From Jejuia pallidilutea (GTDB lineage: Bacteria > Bacteroidota > Bacteroidia > Flavobacteriales > Flavobacteriaceae), in assembly GCF_002973595.1 (NCBI RefSeq), contig NZ_PVEO01000001.1, positions 434,001 to 498,000 of the forward strand: a stretch of 64,000 nt of DNA. Reading direction: 5' to 3'. Below the pieces are notes generated by a model that worked only from the letters and a program-made list of their open reading frames with translations, searched no databases and was not told where the DNA came from. Position 1 is the stretch's first letter. Every line of letters begins with the position of its first letter. The translations under genes and the position numbers were made by a program. Shown piece after piece: positions 28,901-37,714 of the stretch.

Positions 28901-30463
28901 GGCATCGTCATGAGGCCAAGAAATAAAATAATTTTCAGGAAACAATGCGGTTTCACCTGGTTGTGGTAATGCAGATATACCGTTATCTGATCGCAATATC
29001 CGGCCTTGATACTTTGGATTGAAGCCCCATGTTTTTGCTATGTACATAAAATGTGGCTGTTCTTCACAAAAATCAACACTCGTGGCATTAGGGCCAATAG
29101 TGGAGTATTTTGTAGTATATCCAGCCTCCAAATCATCGAATCTGAATCCTTCTACATCAGGATGTGCCGTGTATAAAGTCCCCATATTATATTCCTCTGA
29201 AGCTGGTGGACTTGAAAGATCAATGGTAATGGTATTTGCTAAACCTTTGTACATAGCCTCCACTTCAATGACGCTTGCCCATATGTTTTTACTTCGCCAT
29301 ACCATATAAATATCACTAAACCAAACGTCATCAGAAAATGGATCAAATTGGATATCTGAAATATTACTTGAGGTTGGTGATCTAAAATAATTGTAATTAT
29401 CTGCAGGATTGTTCTGGACAATGCCTCCATTATCTGCACGCATTTCTTCCCAACTACCAGCAGTACCATTTTTTCTCCAAATCACATCTTTACTTCCAGA
29501 TGTTCCAGTTTGAGTAACTAATACTTGAGAGCCACCAGAACTATTCCTAATATCAAATGACCTATAGTTTCCTCTTGGATTTGCTGGAGATATATTTTCC
29601 CAAACACCGCTTGCATAATTCGTTCCTACTCCAGGTATATAACGCCAAAAACCAGATTTGGTTGTCATATATAAAACACCGTCATAAGCCACCTTCATTC
29701 GGGTAGCTGTAAGTGGTGATCCAGGCATTAAATTATAGATAGCACCTCCATCTGTACTTAAAAAAACGCCTTGATCGCGGACATGAACATAAACGTATTG
29801 TGAATTACCCGTTCCTGGCATGGTAAAATTAGGATCAATAGCCAGACATCTAGTTCCTATTTGACTTGGATCGGCGGGAACACTAGCCACATTGACCCAA
29901 GTGTTTTTACCACCACCTGTTGTTGATCGATACAAACCATCTTTTGTAGTTCCCGCATATATATAATTTGAATTATTAGGGTCTACTAAAATAGGTTCGC
30001 CATTAGATCGGATTGAAGTATCAGCTGATGGTTTATAGTTTCCACTAGAATATACAGAAAGAACCAACTGCCAATCTTCACCTTTGTTTGTAGATTTCCA
30101 AACTCCAGAATCTTTACTACCAAAATCATCAGGACGTCCCATAAAAGCATAAATAACATTAGGGTCTGCTGGATCAAAAGCAAAACCATCAGAACCCCCT
30201 TGATCTTTACCAAACTCCGGTGAAAATTTATCTCCCAGATATTTCCAAGTATCTGTTCCCGGATCCAGTCTAAAGGGTGATGCTATATCTGTTCTTACAT
30301 ACACCAAACCTTGCTGTTGCGGGTGAAAAAGCAAGCCAGTCATGTAACCGCCGCCTCCACTATTTACACGACTCCAATTATAGGTATCGGTGGTTTGTTG
30401 ACTAAAGAGCAAACTCTTTAAACCGATGAAAAAAAGCAAAAAAAATGTAAATTTTTTGATCAT
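25952..30463 (-). CDS. Giant T9SS-secreted GH74-like propeller with FN3 and ricin-type modules
   Basis: A 1503-residue exported protein with a signal peptide (about 1-21). Residues 30-750 form a BNR-repeat double propeller whose opening, V-Y-V-R-T-D-I-A-S-P-F-R-L-D followed by W-K-Y-L-G-D, matches the GH74 start with its catalytic Asp. Repeats such as S-T-N-K-G-E-D-W and S-T-D-M-G-A-N-W recur. Next come FN3 (about 775-865), a short Cys-flanked domain (870-955), FN3 (960-1050), two ricin-B/CBM13-like domains (about 1050-1180 and 1185-1310), FN3 (1315-1405) and a T9SS sorting domain (1425-1503). GH74 enzymes are usually endo-xyloglucanases, but sialidase-fold lyases look similar. It is likely a surface enzyme that starts polymer attack. 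Confidence 0.72.
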   Translation of the reverse strand: MIKKFTFFLLFFIGLKSLLFSQQTTDTYNWSRVNSGGGGYMTGLLFHPQQQGLVYVRTDIASPFRLDPGTDTWKYLGDKFSPEFGKDQGGSDGFAFDPADPNVIYAFMGRPDDFGSKDSGVWKSTNKGEDWQLVLSVYSSGNYKPSADTSIRSNGEPILVDPNNSNYIYAGTTKDGLYRSTTGGGKNTWVNVASVPADPSQIGTRCLAIDPNFTMPGTGNSQYVYVHVRDQGVFLSTDGGAIYNLMPGSPLTATRMKVAYDGVLYMTTKSGFWRYIPGVGTNYASGVWENISPANPRGNYRSFDIRNSSGGSQVLVTQTGTSGSKDVIWRKNGTAGSWEEMRADNGGIVQNNPADNYNYFRSPTSSNISDIQFDPFSDDVWFSDIYMVWRSKNIWASVIEVEAMYKGLANTITIDLSSPPASEEYNMGTLYTAHPDVEGFRFDDLEAGYTTKYSTIGPNATSVDFCEEQPHFMYIAKTWGFNPKYQGRILRSDNGISALPQPGETALFPENYFISWPHDDASTPGVNEGLNLDVGGAKLAVSATDPMNVVYFSGADAKGTRYTMDGGATWNDCVGLPSGGFVRRQCNGCSEYDFPMPIAADRIAGNIFYAYYDIDNTFWKSTDHGATWAKIDQASDDLPAWTGSSPFDPYRLAAAPYVSGNVWIALSENGLWASSDFGESFSKVNYFSKANQIAWGKNKPGQSNPTAYVYGLSGGQWGIYRSTDMGANWELISPANLPGGYPRTIAGDRSVYGRVFLGQVTTGVRYGELDTPAALDEIAQAPALINVEALSSSSAKITWTDNATNELKYRIFRKIDGEAEFSRVGVTGYDQTEYIDKDLTPNTTYVYLVKAWNAAGYVSSEEGSVVTPDPMLGLILSSACSKYPNYERRWEINNPNFFPVEVNWVVNTTGETGETTAAPGSSYFFTETVNPTDTVEITWVDDNNAEQQTNEDSTGTQCDLDVPLTPTNLSSIVLSTKKIEITWDDNATNEEAYKLERKTATSEFEEIAVLGTNISGFVDSDLNAETEYTYRVRAYNEFGHSLYSDEVTAQTLYRIVKITNLQGNFDLQAVNDNDGGNVNKGTAGSNNRQTWIIKSEPNGYISFENESSGFFLTKASDNNAIQKAYTGADNQLWKLSNTGDGSSYYIRNKDGNQALEGNGFTSGANVQIGAINFFAKQRWTFKDLNELEVVTLTNEQDGLYDLTAVDNSDGANVNKKTPEANELGQWKIAYAKGGYYTLQNMSSGYYLTATGLVDDSNAFQAAFDGTDAQLWEKSGWSKITLKNKLSGLVLDADGFFSGANTRVFQQNYFDRQKWAKKSIYASKIPENLTASNNNGSVNMSWESSDLKTVGYHVYRSTVSGGPYVKINNSIVESMDFVDSDIESETTYYYVVVSVDRLANESVYSNETSVSTPILGIEDADLIQKNRKDLKILPNPANDYFEILTDAKILDVKIININGQILIDKTYSKNDKNTRIDVSALPSGLYVVMTQTDNAVFRKKLVVE

Positions 30464-31200
30464 AATAAAAATATTTAGTTTGTTTTAATTGAATATGCAG
30501 GTCTTTTCACAATACCATTATAAACTCTGTGTCGTTAAAACAATAGTGAACAAGATCTATAAAACCCATCATTGAAAGCCTAAAATCAATTAGTTATAAT
30601 TTAATTTTGACCAAATTATTATTTTACATTAGATATAAATAGCAGTATTTTACCAGAGATTTAACTTATTTTGCAGAAAATGGTAAAACCTAAAAATTAT
30701 GCGTGTTTTTGATTCATATCTGTTTTGTAAAACATAAAAAAACCAAATCACATAAAATTAAATATGTGGTTTTATAGCTTACGACTCTTCTTTTACACAA
30801 GAAATATTCTGCTTTTTTTATGATTTACAATTGGGGATTGTGCACAATTCTATCTAAAAGAATGTTGAAATTCACAAGCAACAGGCAAACAATATAACGG
30901 GCAAGAATGACAAAATAACCATAGAAAAGTCTTAAAGAACATCTTTTTTTATTTCAATATTAGAATATTAGAAAAAAATCAGCGAAATCACTGCTCAAGA
31001 AGTTCAAAAACAACAATAGTTACTCATAATCATAACGTATAAGGTTACACGATTCTAATAGTACAAAGTTTTGTTTGGGATAGACAAATTGAGCAAAAAA
31101 TAGCTTTTTTAGATTGATTTATAGCACTATTTTGTCATTTTTTAGTTTTATAAAATAAGTAAATGTATATTTAGTCTTGAATATAAGCCTATTTAATCAT
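30464..31200. promoter_or_regulatory. Divergent intergenic region upstream of GH74-like and araC-type genes
   Basis: This 737-bp very AT-rich region has no convincing coding frame on either strand. Visible items are a weak stem CACATA/TATGTG near 30750-30770 and a TTGACCAAATTA motif near 30606, similar to the TTGACC half-sites at 19891-19920. It presumably holds promoters for both divergent genes. I cannot place start sites. Confidence 0.4.
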
Positions 31201-32061
31201 ATGAAAACTTTAGTTGAAAAATGGACACCATCCAACGAGCAATCTTTTATAGTAAAGGAATATTCCATTACAAGAGAATATGGAGAAGAATCCGAAGTTC
31301 TTATGCGTAGGCATGATGAGTACGAAATAACTGTGATAATTGGTGGTAGTGGCAAACGCATTGTTGGCAACGTTATTGAAAATTTTTCAGAAGGAGATAT
31401 TTTCATGTTAGGGCCTCTAGTTCCTCATAGCGTACAAGTTGATGAAGGACAAAAAGTGGAAGGGCTCACAGTACATTTTCTAGATTCTGCTTTTGGTAAA
31501 GGTTTTTTTGATTTACCGGAAAATCGCCAAATACTGCAACTTCTCAAAGACTCTCATTTTGGCGTCACTTATAAAGGAGTAGCCTATCGGAGCATTGTTG
31601 AAAAATTAAAAAAAATGATTGCTTTGAATTCTTTTGATAGAATGATTGAATTATTTCAATTACTATCCAGCATATCAAAGCTAAAAAACAGGCAACTAAT
31701 TTCTAGCCAAGGTTTTACAAAAATAACCAAAAATAAAGATTATGTCTTGGTCAATAAAACCTTCGATTATATTATGACGCGGTTTGAGAAAGAGCCTATT
31801 CCATTGGAAGATATTTCTAAACATGTCAACATGTCCCCTTCAACGTTTTGTAGGTTTTTCAAGAAACATTTCCAAATGACCTACACGCATTTTATGAATG
31901 AGGTACGTATAGGACATGCCTGCAAACTTTTACAGGACACCAATAAAAACATAGCACAAATTGCGTATTCATCAGGGTACAACCACCTCACACACTTCAA
32001 TAAGCAATTTAAAAGAATAATGGGCTATAGCCCAAAAGAGTATCGACGTGAGATAAATTAA
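31201..32061 (+). CDS. AraC-family transcriptional regulator with cupin-like N-domain
   Basis: A 286-residue cytosolic regulator. The N-terminal half (about 20-110) has the cupin-like sensing pattern R-R-H-D-E-Y-E-I-T-V-I-I-G-G-S-G-K-R-I-V-G and E-G-D-I-F-M-L-G-P-L-V-P-H. The C-terminal 100 residues form the two AraC helix-turn-helices (I-S-K-H-V-N-M-S-P-S-T-F-C-R-F-F-K-K-H and I-A-Q-I-A-Y-S-S-G-Y ending G-Y-S-P-K-E-Y-R-R). The frame could start at a TTG at 31177, but the ATG at 31201 fits the domain edge better. It precedes the deoxysugar operon and is divergent from the GH74-like gene, so it probably activates one or both in response to a released sugar. Confidence 0.85.
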   Translation: MKTLVEKWTPSNEQSFIVKEYSITREYGEESEVLMRRHDEYEITVIIGGSGKRIVGNVIENFSEGDIFMLGPLVPHSVQVDEGQKVEGLTVHFLDSAFGKGFFDLPENRQILQLLKDSHFGVTYKGVAYRSIVEKLKKMIALNSFDRMIELFQLLSSISKLKNRQLISSQGFTKITKNKDYVLVNKTFDYIMTRFEKEPIPLEDISKHVNMSPSTFCRFFKKHFQMTYTHFMNEVRIGHACKLLQDTNKNIAQIAYSSGYNHLTHFNKQFKRIMGYSPKEYRREIN

Positions 32062-32285
32062 AATTTTCCAACATTAAACGATATTGCCTATATACTTGTT
32101 CAAAAAACATATGTCACCATTTATTATCATTTAGGCCGTATCAAATTGGTCTTTTTATTTAACATTTTTAAAAAACACTGACAAAATAAACATAGAATAT
32201 GATAGGATAGGCTGTGTTTAAAGTAAATATTTTTTGTCTTTTTGAATGGTTTAAAAACTACTTAATATCTATCAACAACAAATAC

Positions 32286-33062
32286 ATGAAATTTGATCTT
32301 AAAGGAAAACGAGCCATTGTAACCGGTGGTGGTAGCGGTATTGGCAGAGCCATTGCAACTACCTTGGCCATACAAGGCGCTGAAGTTCATATTTTGGATT
32401 TGAATTCCAATAGTTTGGATGAAACAATAAAAAACATCACCAAAAAAAAAGGTAAATGCTATTCCCATATTTGTGATGTTTCCAACCAAAATAATGTCAA
32501 TGACATCATTTCGCAAATAAACAGCAAAAAACATATTGATATCCTCATCAATAATGCTGGCATTTCCCACATTGGAAACATTGAAAATACGAATGAAGCT
32601 GACTTTGATAAAATATACAATGTAAATATTAAAGGCATGTACAATTGTATGAAAGCCGCTATTCCAGAGATGAAAAAACAGGGAGGCCTTATTATAAACA
32701 TGGCATCCATAGCAGCTTCTGTTGGCATTAACAATAGATTTGCTTACTCCATGTCCAAAGGCGCTGTTTTGACCATGACGTATTCTGTAGCTAAAGACTA
32801 TCTTACACATAACATACGCTGCAACAGCATTTCTCCAGGAAGGGTACACACGCCTTTTGTTGATGGGTTTATAAAAGCCAATTATCCCGGAAAAGAGAAA
32901 GAAATGTTTGAAAAATTGGCAAAAACACAACCTATAGGAAGAATGGGAACGCCAGAAGAAATAGCAAATTTAGCTTTATACCTATGTTCAGACGAAGCTT
33001 CATTTATTACTGGCACAGACTTCCCGATTGATGGTGGATTTATAAAATTAAATGGAAATTAA
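32286..33062 (+). CDS. SDR dehydrogenase, likely 2-keto-3-deoxy-L-fuconate/rhamnonate 4-dehydrogenase
   Basis: A 258-residue short-chain dehydrogenase with T-G-G-G-S-G-I-G (about 14-21), N-N-A-G (about 90) and the catalytic Y-S-M-S-K. The frame extends 24 codons upstream to 32214, but the ATG at 32286 gives the normal SDR N-terminus. The FAH hydrolase starts 2 bases after its stop and the lactonase overlaps that one. This trio is the signature of the non-phosphorylating deoxyhexose route, in which this enzyme oxidises 2-keto-3-deoxy-L-fuconate (or rhamnonate) to the 2,4-diketo acid with NAD. Fucose and rhamnose versions cannot be told apart here. Confidence 0.82.
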   Translation: MKFDLKGKRAIVTGGGSGIGRAIATTLAIQGAEVHILDLNSNSLDETIKNITKKKGKCYSHICDVSNQNNVNDIISQINSKKHIDILINNAGISHIGNIENTNEADFDKIYNVNIKGMYNCMKAAIPEMKKQGGLIINMASIAASVGINNRFAYSMSKGAVLTMTYSVAKDYLTHNIRCNSISPGRVHTPFVDGFIKANYPGKEKEMFEKLAKTQPIGRMGTPEEIANLALYLCSDEASFITGTDFPIDGGFIKLNGN

Positions 33063-33064
33063 AT

Positions 33065-33928
33065 ATGAAACTGATTAGATTTGGCGCAACAGGACATGAA
33101 AAACCGGGCGTGCAATTAGAAGATGGAACCCGATTGGACGTATCTTCATTTGGAACAGATTATAACGAAGCATTCTTCGGAAATAATGGTATTGAAAAAC
33201 TTGGAGCTTGGTTAAAAGAAAACCAAAACAACTGTCCTAAAATTTCTGAAGACACACGTTTAGGAGTCCCTTTGACGCGCCCTTCAAAAATCGTATGTGT
33301 AGGATTAAATTACGCACAACACGCTGCCGAAGCAGGTATGGACATCCCAAAAGAGCCTGTATTGTTTTTCAAATCGACTACCGCATTGGTTGGCCCAAAT
33401 GATGACGTCATCATTCCTAAAAACAGCGAAAAAACTGACTGGGAAGTAGAGTTGGCCATTGTCATTGGCAAAAAAGCCTCTTATGTTGAAGAAGCTGATG
33501 CCTTCAATCATATTGCAGGCTATGTATTGCATAACGATGTTAGTGAGCGTGCCTTTCAAATTGAAAAATCAGGACAATGGTGCAAAGGAAAAGGATGTGA
33601 TACTTTCGCTCCTGTTGGCCCGTTTATTGCTACAACAGACGAAATTAAAGACCCAAATAATTTAAACCTATGGCTTAAATTAAATGGGAAAATGATGCAA
33701 AACAGCAGCACATCAGATTTTATTTTTAATGTACAACATGTGGTAAGCCACATCAGTCAATTTATGACGCTTTTACCCGGTGACATCATTTCAACAGGTA
33801 CTCCGTTTGGAGTTGGCTTAGGCTTAACGCCACCTATGTACTTAAAAGAAGGCGATGTTATGGAACTTGGCATTGAAGGTTTAGGTGTTTCTAAACAGGT
33901 ATGTAAAAACTACAAACCTAAGGTATGA
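33065..33928 (+). CDS. FAH-family 2,4-diketo-3-deoxy-L-fuconate/rhamnonate hydrolase
   Basis: A 287-residue cytosolic FAH-fold enzyme with G-L-N-Y-A-Q-H-A-A-E (about 81-90), metal ligands in D-W-E-V-E-L-A-I-V-I-G (about 123-133), H-N-D-V-S-E-R-A-F-Q (about 157-166) and the closing S-T-G-T-P-F-G-V-G. It resembles the ureidoglycolate lyase-like group that cleaves 2,4-diketo-3-deoxy-L-fuconate into pyruvate and L-lactate. Tight coupling to the SDR (2-base gap) and lactonase (4-base ATGA overlap) supports this role. It is a separate branch from the 391-residue XylX-like FAH protein in this window. Confidence 0.83.
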   Translation: MKLIRFGATGHEKPGVQLEDGTRLDVSSFGTDYNEAFFGNNGIEKLGAWLKENQNNCPKISEDTRLGVPLTRPSKIVCVGLNYAQHAAEAGMDIPKEPVLFFKSTTALVGPNDDVIIPKNSEKTDWEVELAIVIGKKASYVEEADAFNHIAGYVLHNDVSERAFQIEKSGQWCKGKGCDTFAPVGPFIATTDEIKDPNNLNLWLKLNGKMMQNSSTSDFIFNVQHVVSHISQFMTLLPGDIISTGTPFGVGLGLTPPMYLKEGDVMELGIEGLGVSKQVCKNYKPKV

Positions 33929-34749
33929 CCATTGATTCTCACCAACATTTTTGGAAATACGACGCCAAAACTTATCCATGGATTGATGGCACTAAAGAAA
34001 TCCTTAAAAAAGATTTTTTACCAGATAATTTAAAGCCTGTTTTAAAAAAAAATGATATAGACGGTTGTATTGCCGTGCAAGCAAGTCATTCCATACACGA
34101 AACAGAATTTCTATTGTATCTAGCCGAAAATTACGATTTTATAAAAGGTGTTGTTGGATGGCTTGATTTACGATCTGAAACCATAGAAGACGATTTAAAA
34201 AACCTATCAAAAAACCCACACCTTAAAGGTATTAGACACATTGTTCAGGCTGAAGCAAAAGACTTTATGTTGTGTCCCGATTTTCAGTTTGGCATATCCA
34301 AATTACATCAATTTGGACTTACATATGATATATTGATAGACCATACACAACTTGAAGAAGCCATCCAAATGGTAGAACAATTCCCAGAGCAAAAGTTTGT
34401 GTTGGATCATATTGCAAAGCCAGAAATTTCAAAAGGAATTGATGAAAAATGGCGGACAAACATAGAAAATTTAGCGAAAAACCCCAATGTATATTGCAAA
34501 ATATCTGGTATGGTAACAGAAACAAAAAACAACGATTGGAAACACGCCAATTTCAATCCTTTTATAGAAACCGTTGTTTCAGCATTTGGTTATGATAGAA
34601 TCATGTATGGCTCTGATTGGCCTGTTAGTCTATTGGCCTGTTCCTATAAAGAGCAATTTACTATATTGGAAAACTATAGTAGTAATTTTTCTGCTGAAAA
34701 CCGTGCTAAACTCATGGGTTTGAATGCCGTTAAATTCTATAATCTCTAA
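33925..34749 (+). CDS. L-fucono/L-rhamnono-lactonase (amidohydrolase 2 family)
   Basis: A 274-residue TIM-barrel amidohydrolase with D-S-H-Q-H-F-W at the N-terminus, G-V-V-G-W-L-D-L-R-S (about 75-84), L-K-G-I-R-H-I-V-Q (about 99-107), L-D-H-I-A-K-P (about 171-177), K-I-S-G-M-V-T-E and R-I-M-Y-G-S-D-W-P-V-S. All are hallmarks of L-fuconolactonases, which open the lactone made by the sugar dehydrogenase. It overlaps the FAH gene by 4 bases and is the third gene of this operon. Confidence 0.87.
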   Translation: MTIDSHQHFWKYDAKTYPWIDGTKEILKKDFLPDNLKPVLKKNDIDGCIAVQASHSIHETEFLLYLAENYDFIKGVVGWLDLRSETIEDDLKNLSKNPHLKGIRHIVQAEAKDFMLCPDFQFGISKLHQFGLTYDILIDHTQLEEAIQMVEQFPEQKFVLDHIAKPEISKGIDEKWRTNIENLAKNPNVYCKISGMVTETKNNDWKHANFNPFIETVVSAFGYDRIMYGSDWPVSLLACSYKEQFTILENYSSNFSAENRAKLMGLNAVKFYNL

Positions 34750-34862
34750 CATAATTTTCTCCTTTTCAATTTTAAAAATTCAGCTAAAATAAGTAGCCGA
34801 CTTAATTTGCTTTGTTAAAATATACCAAAGTTTTATCGGCAAGCATAAAAAACAAGAGTGAA

Positions 34863-35981
34863 ATGAAATCAAAAACCAATATTTATATACCTCTAACCTT
34901 TTTTTTAATTACATTTTTGAACACTTTTGGACAAAAAGTTCTTGATAAAAAAAAGATAGAAATTGCCATGGTTAAAGCTATGGAATGGCAAGAGCAGCAT
35001 CCCATATTCGAATCTTCACCTACTGACTGGACTAATGGCGCCTATTACACAGGTGTTACTCGTGCTCATATGGCAACAGGTAATCAACTTTTTTTGGCAG
35101 CATTAAAAAACATGGGGCATAATAATGATTGGCAAACATCAACTCGTTACTTCCATGCCGATGATTTAATAATTTCATATCCCTATTTATATTTACGCAA
35201 TAAGTTATGGAAGGGTTTAGTGGACACAAAGCCAACAGAAACATTTATCCAAAAACACATTTTTGAACCCAACAAATGGCGAGATGGAACAGATCCAGAT
35301 CCCGTAAAAAAAATACTCTGGTGGTGGTGCGATGCCTTATTTATGGCACCTCCCGTTTTAACCGTTTATGCCAAACAAAACGATGATATAAAGTACCTTG
35401 ATGCAATGCATACGAATTACATGCAAACCTATAATTTGTTATATGATAAAGAGGCTCATCTATTTGCAAGGGACACTCGTTTTATACGGAATAATTCAGA
35501 CAAAGATTTAAAAGAAAATAATGGTGAAAAAATCTTTTGGTCAAGAGGAAATGGATGGGTTATTGGTGGCTTAGCTCTTATTTTAGAAGATATGCCAAAA
35601 GATTATACCCGTAGGGCATTCTATGAAAACTTATTTATTGAAATGTCTCAAAAAATCATAGAAATTCAACCTAAAGATGGGTTATGGAGAACAAGCTTAC
35701 TTTCACCAGAAACCTACAATCATGGAGAAGTAAGTGGTAGTGGGTTTTTCACTTTTGGACTAGCTTGGGGTATTAATAATGGTTTATTAGATAAAGAAAC
35801 CTATGAACCAGTTGTATATAAGACGTGGGAAGCCATAGAAAAATGTCAACACAAAAATGGTATGGTTGGTTGGGTACAAAACATTGGTGCTAGTCCTAAA
35901 CCTGCCTCATATGATAGCTGGCAAAATTTTGGAACAGGTGCTTTTTTAATGGCTGGAAGTGAAATATTAAAAATAGAATAA
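34863..35981 (+). CDS. Exported GH105 unsaturated uronyl hydrolase
   Basis: A 372-residue (alpha/alpha)6-barrel enzyme with an SPI signal (about 1-24, ending NTFGQ). Motifs include [10 protein letters not shown] (about 45-54), [14 protein letters not shown] with the likely catalytic Asp, [11 protein letters not shown] and [14 protein letters not shown]105 enzymes remove the 4,5-unsaturated uronate left at the non-reducing end by polysaccharide lyases, so its presence implies lyase action on a uronic acid-containing polymer. The frame extends to a TTG at 34812, but the ATG at 34863 gives the signal peptide. It is last of the plus-strand deoxysugar operon. Confidence 0.88.
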   Translation: MKSKTNIYIPLTFFLITFLNTFGQKVLDKKKIEIAMVKAMEWQEQHPIFESSPTDWTNGAYYTGVTRAHMATGNQLFLAALKNMGHNNDWQTSTRYFHADDLIISYPYLYLRNKLWKGLVDTKPTETFIQKHIFEPNKWRDGTDPDPVKKILWWWCDALFMAPPVLTVYAKQNDDIKYLDAMHTNYMQTYNLLYDKEAHLFARDTRFIRNNSDKDLKENNGEKIFWSRGNGWVIGGLALILEDMPKDYTRRAFYENLFIEMSQKIIEIQPKDGLWRTSLLSPETYNHGEVSGSGFFTFGLAWGINNGLLDKETYEPVVYKTWEAIEKCQHKNGMVGWVQNIGASPKPASYDSWQNFGTGAFLMAGSEILKIE

Positions 35982-36082
35982 ACTTGTATTTTCTTAACAG
36001 ATTATAATTGAAAACCAAATTTAAAAATAAATTATGGTTGATTAATGGTGGAGTATTTATTTAAGATACGGTAAATCCATAT

Positions 36083-37602
36083 TCACTCATCTACTTTTTC
36101 GACCTCGGCACGTATACGTTTTTTTTGCGCTTGAAAATAAGGCGCTTTCCCATAAGATGAGAATTTATGCCAAGGGGTATTCACTTTAGGCAACAATTTC
36201 CGTAAACTGTCCTTGATATTAGATCTTTCCGGTTTGTTGGCAAGGTTGTCAAATTCATTAGGGTCTTCTATTTCATCATACAACTCTTCTGATCCGTCCT
36301 CATACTGGGTATATCGGTAACTTCCAGAACGAATACTGTGATTACCCCAACCATAGGTGGTAATCGCATAGGAATTATTACTGGCTACATTACCTTTTAT
36401 AATTGGAGCCAGATTCAAACCTTCATTTTCTTTATTTTCAGGAAGGCCGCACAAATCCAACATAGTTGGGTAAATAGATAGTAATTCTGTAGGAGCCTCT
36501 ATTTTCTTGTTTTTTGGAATTCCTGGACCACTAAAAATTAAAGGTGATCTTGTTGCTTCTTCCCAGAGGCACTGTTTCGCAAATGTTCCTTTTTCTCCTA
36601 TACGATATCCATGGTCTGACCATAATACAACAATGGTTTTCTCCGCATGAGGCCCGTTTTCCAAGGTTTCTAACACCACCCCTATTTGACTATCAACAAA
36701 ACTTACACAGGCCAGATAGGCCTGCATTATTTTTTTCCAATTATTGGTTTTTAGGGCCCATTCGGTCGTAGGCATCATCGGTAAATGGTCTATGCTATCT
36801 TTCGCTATTCTAGGTATATCGTCCATATCTTCAGAAAGGTAAGGAGGTAGGACAATACTATCCAACGGATACATATCGAACCATTTTTGGGGTACATGCC
36901 AAGGTACATGAGGCTTTAAGAACCCTACCGCCATAAAAAGGGTTTCTTGGAATTATATGCTTCCAGCTGCTCTTTTACCCAATATGCCGCCTTGTAATCA
37001 GATACCAACGAATCTTGGTCGGGGAATGCCCCCCAATCCGTATTGGTCCTGGCAATTTTCTTATTATCGTCTGGGCGATATCCTGGCCAATTCATTCTAT
37101 GTTTAGGTGCAGGACCAAAATCGTTATTCGGTTTCTCACCCACAAACCTTCCGGGACCTTTAAATATTCCTTTGGGAGCGAACGTATGGAACAGCTTCCC
37201 TACCCCTATGGTTTCGTATCCCTTATTCTTAAAGTACTCCGGCAAAAATGTGATTGATTGTGTCCGCTCGTTATCTATCCTTATCAAATCATCTTTGATC
37301 ATCCCATAGATTCCTGTTGTAGAGGGGCGGAGACCGCTCATGATGGATGCCCTGGACGGTCCACACAGCGGTGCCTGACAGTGGGCATTGGTAAAAAAAG
37401 TGCCATTGGCCGCCAACGTATCCATGTGGGGTGTTATGGCATTGGGATCTCCCAAATAGCCAAGATACCCGTTCAGGTCGTCCACAGCTATCATCAAAAC
37501 GTTCAACGGCTTTTCCCCTAATGCGGTATCAGGTTTCTTTTGTCTGTTATTACAGGAACATAAGATAACGCTACAAAACAATAAGATTTTTGAAACACTC
37601 AT
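36083..37602 (-). pseudogene. Frameshifted S1 sulfatase (iduronate-sulfatase-like)
   Basis: Two overlapping minus-strand frames (36925-37602, 225 residues, and 36083-36934, 283 residues) are the two halves of one type I sulfatase. The first half has a lipobox (C-S-C near 17) and the formylglycine motif with C80 in L-C-G-P-S-R-A-S, and ends at K-K-P-F-L-W-R. The second half resumes M-A-V-G-F-L-K-P-H-V-P-W, a conserved sulfatase stretch, and carries W-S-D-H-G-Y-R-I-G-E-K-G. Adding one base to the run of five A at 36935-36939 would restore K-P-F-F-M-A-V-G. Either a disabling mutation or a homopolymer sequencing error is possible. About 500 residues restored; the substrate is unknown. Confidence 0.85.
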
Positions 37603-37714
37603 TTTATAACTCTTTTTTATAACTGTTCTGAGTTCACAAAACTACACTGCTCTCTAAGAAAATCGGACCATAGTTTCATAGGACAATTCCAGTTACTCTA
37701 ATAGGCAATAACGA

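Noticed and set aside
32262-32930. 222-codon minus-strand frame inside the SDR gene
   Set aside because: It is the mirror of a clear SDR with complete catalytic motifs; its composition (Cys, Phe and Tyr-rich) is typical of antisense frames.
36925-36950. Programmed ribosomal frameshift in the sulfatase
   Set aside because: The site has only a five-base homopolymer with no visible slippery heptamer plus stimulatory structure, and sulfatases are not known to use frameshifting. Mutation or sequencing error is simpler.
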